A stretch of 7,415 bases of DNA, from the NCBI GenBank assembly GCA_021796135.1, contig JAJYOQ010000196.1, positions 1 through 7,415 on the forward strand. The letters run 5' to 3'. The first letter of the stretch is position 1; every line of letters begins with the position of its first letter. Made by a program: the position numbers and the translations under genes. Source of the stretch: Bacteroidota bacterium (GTDB lineage Bacteria > Bacteroidota > Ignavibacteria > Ignavibacteriales > Ignavibacteriaceae). Shown here piece by piece: positions 1-5,349 of the stretch. The notes below the pieces were generated by a model that saw only the letters and a program-made list of their open reading frames with translations, was not told where the DNA came from and ran no database searches.

Positions 1-75
1 AGAGTCCAAAGAAGACAGATGCCGAAGCTGCCAGATGATGGTCATCTATACCGCATTCAATATGAAAAATGGTAC
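1..75 (+). repeat. Left arm of imperfect inverted repeat; plus-strand fragment of a paralogue
   Basis: These bases match the reverse complement of 541-615 at 72 of 75 positions. Mismatches are at 52, 69 and 74, and similarity stops at 75. Read on the plus strand in frame 1 they encode RVQRRQMPKLPDDGHLYRIQ followed by YEKWY, against CIQYENWF in the minus-strand gene. The three base differences change three amino acids, all to residues plausible in a homologue. The arm reaches the window edge, so its true length is unknown. Confidence 0.95.
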
Positions 76-1095
76 TCGAAATGCGGATTCTGCGGTACCT
101 TTCTTGTTACCAATTGCTCCCGTATCTAAAATAATCATCAAAGGTTTTCCGTCATACACTTGGAAAAGACCTTTAAATCTTGGATTTAAAATATAATTTT
201 TATAAATCCAGCCTAGTTCTTCGTTTAAAGCTTCCATTGTTGCCGGTGGTCCGTTGCTAAGACCAGGCATCAGAACGACCTTAGGAACTTCAATTCCTTC
301 ATCCCGCATTTTGGCTAATACCTCAAGAAAAAAAGTTGTGTTACTGATAATTGCCCTAGCTCCTTCACCTCTTTGGTTCCAGTTTGTATCACCCCAAATA
401 TGATTCGACCAGTCTAACATGATTGAATTTATACCCATGTCTACAAACCACAGTATATGCTGGCGTATAACATCTTCGTCATAAGAATCATAGAAACCAA
501 TAAGGGGCACTGCTTCAGCAGTTTTCCAGGATGAATCCCCGAACCAATTTTCATATTGAATGCAGTATAGATGACCATCATCTGGCAGCTTCGGCATCTG
601 TCTTCTTTGGACTCTGATATTTATCTCATTAGAACGCAACCCCTCATTATCGGGCATCAAGCGGCCATCCATTAACAGGTTTAGATCAGAAGTGCCCATC
701 CAATTGTCTGTTTCTGCTTTCACAGCAATTACTTGAATATGTTCAACACCCGGGTTAGGTAAAGGAATCAGAAAGGTTGATCCGCCATTTGAATCCGGCT
801 GTTGCTGTGCACCCCATCTATGATGATTTACATATGGAAGTAATAAATAATCTTTTGCTGAAATTCCAGATCTCAAATCTAAGTGTGCAGTCAACTGAAT
901 TGAACGTCCCATTTGCACAGATGTAACATTAGTTTTTATTGTCAACACTTCCTTCCCGATTATTTTTCCCAGAAAAACAAAGAAGATCAAAACGACTATC
1001 ATAGTTAGAAATATTCGTGTATTTGATAATTGTTTTAATCGGGAATTTATAATTATTAAATTCTTTTGGTCGATATAGAAAAGCTTGCGAAACAT
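46..1095 (-). CDS. Membrane-anchored Ig-like plus barrel glycosidase-like protein, C-terminus replaced
   Basis: The frame encodes 349 residues, of which only about the first 340 are genuine. Residues 27-46 are a strongly hydrophobic segment behind a basic N-terminus, reading as a signal anchor or uncleaved signal peptide. Residues about 50-162 are beta-rich and look like an Ig-like sandwich. From about 175 a barrel-like domain begins (HLYCIQYENWFG, then DVIRQHILWFVDMGINSIMLDW, then KVVLMPGL and GKPLMIILDTG). This pattern, in which the protein looks for where the chain turns on Met-Gly-Ile-Asn, is reminiscent of GH71/GH99-like barrels, including the GH99-like neighbour; the relation is an inference. 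The catalytic end expected after residue 320 is missing: residues 341-349 are antisense translation of an inverted repeat arm (1-75), and the stop at 46-48 lies in it. As assembled, the product is probably inactive. Function is unproven. Confidence 0.7.
   Translation of the reverse strand: MFRKLFYIDQKNLIIINSRLKQLSNTRIFLTMIVVLIFFVFLGKIIGKEVLTIKTNVTSVQMGRSIQLTAHLDLRSGISAKDYLLLPYVNHHRWGAQQQPDSNGGSTFLIPLPNPGVEHIQVIAVKAETDNWMGTSDLNLLMDGRLMPDNEGLRSNEINIRVQRRQMPKLPDDGHLYCIQYENWFGDSSWKTAEAVPLIGFYDSYDEDVIRQHILWFVDMGINSIMLDWSNHIWGDTNWNQRGEGARAIISNTTFFLEVLAKMRDEGIEVPKVVLMPGLSNGPPATMEALNEELGWIYKNYILNPRFKGLFQVYDGKPLMIILDTGAIGNKKGTAESAFRVPFFILNAV
541..615 (-). repeat. Right arm of imperfect inverted repeat, inside the barrel-protein gene
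   Basis: This is the partner of 1-75 in opposite orientation, coding for residues about 161-185 of the membrane-anchored protein, at the junction of its Ig-like and barrel regions. The first 51 paired bases, counted from 615 downward, are identical. Confidence 0.95.
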
Positions 1096-1101
1096 AGTAA
1101 A

Positions 1102-1105
1102 CCTT
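1102..1105 (-). promoter_or_regulatory. Weak ribosome binding site of the leftmost gene
   Basis: AAGG on the minus strand lies 6 bases before the ATG at 1095. It is modest support for that start. Confidence 0.35.
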
Positions 1106-1124
1106 AAAGTTAGTTTGTTATAAA

Positions 1125-1508
1125 TTATATCTTAAACCCAAATCCATTGTCCATTAAAAAATCCGTAAGTATAATTTGATTTGGAATACTATTGAAACTG
1201 TTTTTAAAGACAACTCCCTGACCGGATGCAATTTGTCCTATGTAAGGGGTTGGAGTATAGTTAACACCAAAAAGATCTTCCCAACCACATTCAGCATAAT
1301 CGTTCCCCGTGGGCTGAAGATATTCACCCCACTTAAAATAATCATAACAGCCTGCTGCTGCCTGCTGAACAGTATTTGACCATAGGAAATTTGATGTGTA
1401 TTAATATTCATAAGGTGCCATTCTTAAATCACCTGTATCCCAAACCGAGTTATTTCCCATTATTTTATTATTCTAAAGTACTGTTTCTGCGTAAAGTGAG
1501 CTAAGTAT
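1125..1508 (-). pseudogene. Stop-interrupted coding remnant of unknown family
   Basis: This fills most of the 458-base gap between two genes. One minus-strand frame reads convincingly as protein across two internal stops: ILSSLYAETVL, TAG at 1473-1475, then NNKIMGNNSVWDTGDLRMAPYEY, TAA at 1401-1403, then 91 codons to a final TAA at 1125-1127. The last segment includes YDYFKWGEYLQPTGNDYAE, GWEDLFGVNYTPTPYIG and a Gly-Phe-Gly-Phe-Lys-Ile end. Protein character continues on both sides of each stop in the same frame, so point mutations to stop are likelier than frameshifts. I do not recognise the family. The Trp-x-Asp-Leu-Phe-Gly-Val segment faintly recalls glutamine-amidotransferase-like or trimerisation domains next to GH42 barrels, which is weak evidence. 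It looks like the C-terminal part of a larger protein whose upstream part is gone. A sequencing error could explain one stop but hardly both. Confidence 0.6.
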
Positions 1509-1553
1509 TTAAATTATGTTAATATACAATTTGCTTGGACCTTCTTAGTAATG

Positions 1554-2789
1554 CTATTTGTAGGCGCCGAAAACTTGCTTAACAGCATCAAGATATTTAT
1601 ATCCGAACTTCTTATCAGGTTCTAAATAACTTCCTTCAGCCCATTCATTCCATGCATTGATGGTTATCAGTTTTGGTTGGCGCGGATGACTATCTACATA
1701 TTGCTTAGCCTTGAGCAGATATTTTTTAAATTTCTCTGGTGTGGAGTTTGTAATAAACGGGGTTTTAATTGATGACGGATATCTGGGATTGTTATCCCAA
1801 TCGATCGATACGTTTGGAAAATAAGGTATGGAGAATTCATGGCTGTATGTTTTCCACAAAGCCGTGCTTGCAGTTGCCCACTTGTTATAGTCTCCTTCGG
1901 GCATTTGGAGATGCGCCCAGGTGTAATTAGTGAAACTGTTGAAACCTAAATAGCTCAACACTTCATTTTGTGTATGTATCCGATCTTTGGACACATCCGG
2001 CAGACTTTTGGGTACAGCGGTCCATAAAATAGACTGCAGATGCAAACCCGGAAAACCTGCCTCAACCGTTTTTTTACGAAAATAATCAAGCGCTGCTTTT
2101 GCTGCTTCAGTTCCACCAAGACCTTTGATAAAATTGTCCAGTTCATAAATAGCAAATACAGGTTTACCATCAATCTTATAATATGATGGCCGCTTAAAAT
2201 ATTTGTTAATTACACGGTTCACTATAGTATCGAATGTTGCTCTATTAACTCCCCCCTTCCAATATATTTGATTTTTATTTGTGTCTTTCGGATCCCAGTA
2301 AGAAGAAGCGTCATGATTAGCCCACATGATATAAAACTTCATTCTGTTGTGATTAGCTTTTAAAAATCCATTGTCTAGGCAATCTTCCAATAAAGGCTTG
2401 TTATCAAACCAGTACCAATCAAAAATAAAAACATTGATATCATGTGAGACAGCTGCATTAATTTTCTCATTCATGACTTTCGGATCAGCTTCATTCTGAT
2501 AGCCCCATAATGGTATTCTGGGCTGGCGCTCACCGGATACTTTGGGTTTTGCATTCCACATTGTTTCCCATTCACCTTTCTTAGCCGGGAAAAGAAATTC
2601 AAGTCTGGGGTCATAATGATAGTTGGGCCAATAAAACGCTGCAACATCATATTTACTATTCGAGGTTGATGTTCTATCCTTTTCTGATTTTTCCTTTTGA
2701 GCATTCTGTGCCAAGGAGTTATTCGCCACAATTAAAACTGTAAATATTACAATTGATAATATTCCTAAAAACTTGTTCATTTTAATCAT
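1554..2789 (-). CDS. Secreted GH99/WbsX-like glycoside hydrolase
   Basis: About 411 residues from the ATG at 2789. A signal peptide (MIKMNKFLGILSIVIF onward, ending Ser-Leu-Ala before Gln) directs export. The mature protein is a predicted (beta/alpha)8 barrel of the GH99-like/Glyco_tran_WbsX family. Landmarks, numbered from the Met at 2789, are VAAFYWPNYH near 49-58, FIFDWYWFDNKPLLE near 121-135, FYIMWANHD near 152-160, and INAWNEWAEGSYLEPD near 377-392. In GH99 endo-alpha-mannosidases and mannanases the catalytic pair is two glutamates three residues apart in a Trp-Asn-Glu-Trp-x-Glu-Gly loop. The same spacing is seen here (Glu382 and Glu385). Endo-cleavage of an alpha-mannan-like or other branched glycan is plausible. 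However, WbsX-type proteins are sequence-diverse and mostly uncharacterised, and some are annotated as glycosyltransferases; the signal peptide favours a hydrolase. Its start overlaps the broken type IX domain by 8 bases. Confidence 0.88.
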   Translation of the reverse strand: MIKMNKFLGILSIVIFTVLIVANNSLAQNAQKEKSEKDRTSTSNSKYDVAAFYWPNYHYDPRLEFLFPAKKGEWETMWNAKPKVSGERQPRIPLWGYQNEADPKVMNEKINAAVSHDINVFIFDWYWFDNKPLLEDCLDNGFLKANHNRMKFYIMWANHDASSYWDPKDTNKNQIYWKGGVNRATFDTIVNRVINKYFKRPSYYKIDGKPVFAIYELDNFIKGLGGTEAAKAALDYFRKKTVEAGFPGLHLQSILWTAVPKSLPDVSKDRIHTQNEVLSYLGFNSFTNYTWAHLQMPEGDYNKWATASTALWKTYSHEFSIPYFPNVSIDWDNNPRYPSSIKTPFITNSTPEKFKKYLLKAKQYVDSHPRQPKLITINAWNEWAEGSYLEPDKKFGYKYLDAVKQVFGAYK

Positions 2790-3087
2790 CATATTCTCCA
2801 ATTTTTATATGCATATAGATTCCAATTGATAAATTTGCACCGTTGAGATTAACCCTATAGTGATCCGATTTCTCCATCTTATTTACTAATGTTGATATTT
2901 CTCTTCCCAGAATATCATAGACTTTCGATGTCACTAATCTCGTGTTCGATACTTTATATTCGATGATTTTAGTTGGGTTAAACGGATTAGGATAATTCAA
3001 TAAAAAAGTATTTAACAAATTTGTTGAAATCCATTTATCCAATCTACAGCTAATTTTCCTTTCCTGTAATTCACGAATTTTACTAAC
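2782..3087 (-). pseudogene. Orphan type IX secretion C-terminal sorting domain, remnant of a lost cargo gene
   Basis: The translated minus strand (3042 to 2782) is an almost complete type IX (Por) secretion sorting domain: FLLNYPNPFNPTKIIEY, then KVYDILGREISTLVN, then NLNGANLSIGIY. Such domains are normally the last 70-90 residues of large secreted or surface-attached proteins. Here nothing precedes it: the frame is open only from 3087, just after a TGA at 3088-3090, has no ATG, and the TTG at 3042 lacks a well-placed ribosome site. The tail is also damaged. After GIYMHIKIGEYDD comes a TAA at 2782-2784, whereas intact domains usually run on about ten residues with a Lys-Lys-Met-type ending. 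The cargo body therefore appears to have been deleted. The end overlaps the start of the GH99-like gene by 8 bases. Identification of the domain is strong; its status as a remnant is an inference. Confidence 0.85.
2796..2799 (-). promoter_or_regulatory. Ribosome binding site deciding the GH99-like start
   Basis: GGAG on the minus strand lies 6 bases before the ATG at 2787-2789. The upstream TTG at 2801 overlaps this site and so cannot be the start. The ATG at 2790-2792 would leave only 3 bases of spacing, and the one at 2778-2780 would leave 15. Confidence 0.6.
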
Positions 3088-3242
3088 TCATTTTATCAAC
3101 TCGTTGGAATATTGAGGAAAAGGAGTGAGGCAATGGACTAATCTTTCCCATTATTCCAAAGTGTCATGTTACGTCGTATTAAAGAAATTTTGTATTTTAG
3201 TAAACAGCAAAAATTTAGTGATGTTTATATTACCAAGCTCAT
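3088..3242. other. Intergenic stretch with no identifiable feature
   Basis: Between the esterase stop and the open frame leading into the headless sorting domain, all minus-strand frames are broken by stops. No convincing hairpin-plus-T-run terminator, promoter or RNA is visible. It may be what remains of the deleted body of a type IX cargo gene, but no family resemblance survives. Confidence 0.5.
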
Positions 3243-4193
3243 TCATTTAGTTAAGTTCGTACTTGGTATAAAATGTCTTTCTTCCATCCAATTCAGCAAC
3301 AAAGCTCTCCAATCTTGCCAAAAAGAAATGTTTGTATTCATTCCCCAACCATGACCACCGGAAGGAAATATATAGAGCGAAGCAGGAACATTGTTAGTAT
3401 GCAATGTCTGATAAAATTGTATACTGTTAACAGGCGGAACTGTCTTATCATCGTCGCATAACATCAAAATGGCAGGAGGTGTATTCTTATTTACCTGCAA
3501 TTCGTTGGAGTAATAGTTGACTTGCTGCTCTGTGGGATGCATCCCAAGTAAATTTTGGCGTGAACCAAGGTGCGTTTCACCGAGCTTCATAGTAATAACA
3601 GGATAAAACAAAATCATTAAGTCAGGTCTGGTTGAATAACGCATCAGAGGATCCGTGGCTGTCGAATCACCTAGGTCATAATGAGTTCCAAGTGTTGAAG
3701 CCAAATGACCGCCTGCTGAAAAACCAGCAACTGCCACTTTTCCAGGATCAATATGCCATTCTGCTGCATGAGCACGTATAATGCGCATAGCCTGTTTAGC
3801 ATCAGTAATTGGAATATCGGCATGACCATTCGGCAAACGATATTTCAATACTATCCCGGCAATGCCTTTATCATTGAGCCAATCAGCAAATTGAAATCCT
3901 TCATGATAAATAGCTTCACCCAGATAGCCTCCACCCGGACATATTAAGACGGCTGCTCCATTTGCCTTATTTGATTCAGGAAGCTGCACTGTTATACCTG
4001 CTTTCGATATATTGATCATCGCAGAATGATCTATAATGGTTTCTTTTGCAGTGATACCATTGCTTTCTGCGGCTCCTTTAGGCCAAAGAGGCAACGTAAA
4101 TTTCGTTTGTCCCATTAAGGGAGTAATTAAGCTACTCATAATCAACAATAAATAAAATAGAATCTTCATTGAATTTTTCTCTTTTCCCTTCAT
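3243..4193 (-). CDS. Secreted alpha/beta-hydrolase, probable carbohydrate (acetyl) esterase
   Basis: This 316-residue protein probably removes acetyl or similar acyl groups from polysaccharide or oligosaccharide side chains. It resembles the BD-FAE/acetyl-xylan-esterase-like alpha/beta-hydrolases common in Bacteroidota polysaccharide loci. An N-terminal signal peptide (about 9-28, ending Leu-Met-Gly-Gln) implies export. The oxyanion-hole motif CPGGGY is at 85-90. The nucleophile elbow GFSAGGH gives Ser159. The acid is most likely Asp249 in CDDDKTVPP, and the base is His281 in SGGHGWG, so a complete catalytic triad is present. The length is normal for a single-domain member. The AGGAG site supports the Met at 4193. 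It follows the 299-residue gene in the same direction, and a GH99-like enzyme lies downstream. The exact acyl group and sugar cannot be told; an arylesterase or peptidase-like role is less likely in this context. Confidence 0.92.
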   Translation of the reverse strand: MKGKEKNSMKILFYLLLIMSSLITPLMGQTKFTLPLWPKGAAESNGITAKETIIDHSAMINISKAGITVQLPESNKANGAAVLICPGGGYLGEAIYHEGFQFADWLNDKGIAGIVLKYRLPNGHADIPITDAKQAMRIIRAHAAEWHIDPGKVAVAGFSAGGHLASTLGTHYDLGDSTATDPLMRYSTRPDLMILFYPVITMKLGETHLGSRQNLLGMHPTEQQVNYYSNELQVNKNTPPAILMLCDDDKTVPPVNSIQFYQTLHTNNVPASLYIFPSGGHGWGMNTNISFWQDWRALLLNWMEERHFIPSTNLTK

Positions 4194-4200
4194 AGTATTG

Positions 4201-4205
4201 CTCCT
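4201..4205 (-). promoter_or_regulatory. Ribosome binding site of the esterase gene
   Basis: AGGAG on the minus strand lies 7 bases upstream of the ATG at 4193. This strong site favours that ATG over the internal Met at residue 9, which has only a weaker purine-rich stretch before it. Confidence 0.75.
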
Positions 4206-4249
4206 ATAAATTAATAAAAAAATGCTCTGGATAGATAATTTACCTCATC

Positions 4250-4412
4250 TTAACCATCGGGTGTTTTAATAAAACGATGCTTAGGTCATTCACCGTTACA
4301 GGTAAATCTTACTTCGCAATTCTTGCCGAAATTTTGAAGAGTCAGTAGTTTACCAGAATTCCAATTTCTCAAGAGTTGAGTAACGTGAATTATTAATATA
4401 TGTTTTTGTTTA
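4250..4412 (-). pseudogene. Possible decayed gene end between two secreted-protein genes
   Basis: The 216-base gap 4194-4409 is not plainly non-coding. One minus-strand frame, open from the stop region of the upstream gene down to a TGA at 4286-4288, reads with protein-like composition (for example GKLLTLQNFGKNCEV). The same frame continues after that stop as PKHRFIKTPDG to a TAA at 4250-4252. There is no plausible start codon with a ribosome site, and the family is not recognised. It may be the worn C-terminal end of a lost glycan-related gene, or chance openness. Confidence is low because the frame is short. Confidence 0.25.
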
Positions 4413-5309
4413 CTTTAATTGGTATACTTTAGTTCGTATTTCATCCACTGAACCCACAATGAGATCATAATCATATTCATAAACAGTATTTTTATTCAGT
4501 ATTTCTGTTCTAGTCGGCGCTATATAAGAGGTAGAACCGTCTTGTGCCTCACCTCCCGGACTGCCAGCCATACCAGCTAAAAAATAGGTGCAATTTTGGT
4601 TAAAGACACCGATACCCCATTTATTGCTATCTGCAAAAGCCATCCAATGCTCACTTACATTCGGATATCTGCCCCAGAATCCGCTCGATAAGTTAACAAC
4701 AGTAGGGTTGGCAATAGTATCATTCTTAAAAGGAGAATTGCCCAAATATGTATATAAGTTATTTAATGCAGATATAGGGTATACTGCCGGTAGTTCCTGA
4801 CTGTCGGCTATATTTTCTCCGTAAATATTATCAGTTCTGTGGCAAGTGAGTTTGTTATGCACTTCTATAACATTTCCTTTTAGGATTGTCCACTGTTCCA
4901 TTTCGGCTTCAGCAGGCATATTATTCATATCCCACAACATTGGAATGCACTTAGTATATAGTGTATCACCGTTTTGTTTGTAAGCAAGTATTTTTGCACG
5001 GTTATTATAACTGTCTCCTACCTGGATAGGATTCCATGACCAAGGTGACCATGCCGAACTCTGACCATCTGCTTGTCGGTTTACTGATTTCCCTGCATAA
5101 TAAGATTGTTGAATATATCTGCCTTCGTCGTGAATATTTACCAAACTCCTGTTACTTCCCGATAAAGAAACATAACTTATTGCACCGCCTCTGGTTAAAT
5201 CTAATTTTACTTTCAAAACACCATTATCTGCCGTTAGTTCAGACGGTTGGGCATTTAATTTTGGTAGACTAAACATCCCAATTATTATTAGAATAAATAT
5301 TTTTTTCAT
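4410..5309 (-). CDS. Secreted protein of unrecognised family, probably all-beta, in glycan-degradation cluster
   Basis: I do not recognise this 299-residue family. Residues 1-20 form a clear Sec signal peptide (Lys-Lys, then a hydrophobic run, then Leu-Asn-Ala before Gln21). There is no lipobox cysteine, so a soluble periplasmic or secreted protein is likely. The mature part is rich in beta-prone segments. Its opening (LDLTRGGAISYVSL, 36-49) recalls the start of galactose-mutarotase-like or polysaccharide-lyase-like beta-sandwiches, but that is only a resemblance. Other motifs that look constrained are DEGRYIQQSYY (61-71), WSPWSWNPIQVGD (87-99), QELPAVYPIS (171-180) and GFWGRYPNVSEHW (210-222). 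The many aromatic and charged residues suit carbohydrate binding. It starts 40 bases after the GH3 gene with a GAGG site 8 bases before ATG, so it probably shares that transcript. It has no type IX sorting domain. It could be a binding protein, a mutarotase or a new enzyme. Confidence 0.85.
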   Translation of the reverse strand: MKKIFILIIIGMFSLPKLNAQPSELTADNGVLKVKLDLTRGGAISYVSLSGSNRSLVNIHDEGRYIQQSYYAGKSVNRQADGQSSAWSPWSWNPIQVGDSYNNRAKILAYKQNGDTLYTKCIPMLWDMNNMPAEAEMEQWTILKGNVIEVHNKLTCHRTDNIYGENIADSQELPAVYPISALNNLYTYLGNSPFKNDTIANPTVVNLSSGFWGRYPNVSEHWMAFADSNKWGIGVFNQNCTYFLAGMAGSPGGEAQDGSTSYIAPTRTEILNKNTVYEYDYDLIVGSVDEIRTKVYQLK

Positions 5310-5317
5310 CTAAATAA

Positions 5318-5321
5318 CCTC
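5318..5321 (-). promoter_or_regulatory. Ribosome binding site of the 299-residue secreted protein
   Basis: GAGG on the minus strand lies 8 bases upstream of the ATG at 5309. It supports that start, which also gives a complete signal peptide. Confidence 0.55.
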
Positions 5322-5349
5322 AGTAATAATTTGTTTAAGATCGATTGTA

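Noticed and set aside
1..615. A diversity-generating retroelement: all three repeat mismatches fall at adenines of the plus strand in the 541-615 copy.
   Set aside because: Three sites are too few, the adenines are on the non-coding strand of the gene, the copies are inverted, and no reverse transcriptase or accessory gene is present.
1176..1379. A plus-strand frame of 67 codons in the gap between the two leftward genes.
   Set aside because: It lies antisense to the minus-strand remnant, which has much better protein character, and it has no ribosome site or recognisable motif.
1955..2731. Minus-strand frames of 72 and 86 codons within the GH99-like gene.
   Set aside because: They are out-of-frame shadows of a well-supported gene and show no domain of their own.
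2790..2801. A TTG start at 2801 giving a 415-residue GH99-like protein.
   Set aside because: The TTG overlaps the GGAG ribosome site, while an ATG 6 bases beyond that site begins an ordinary signal peptide.
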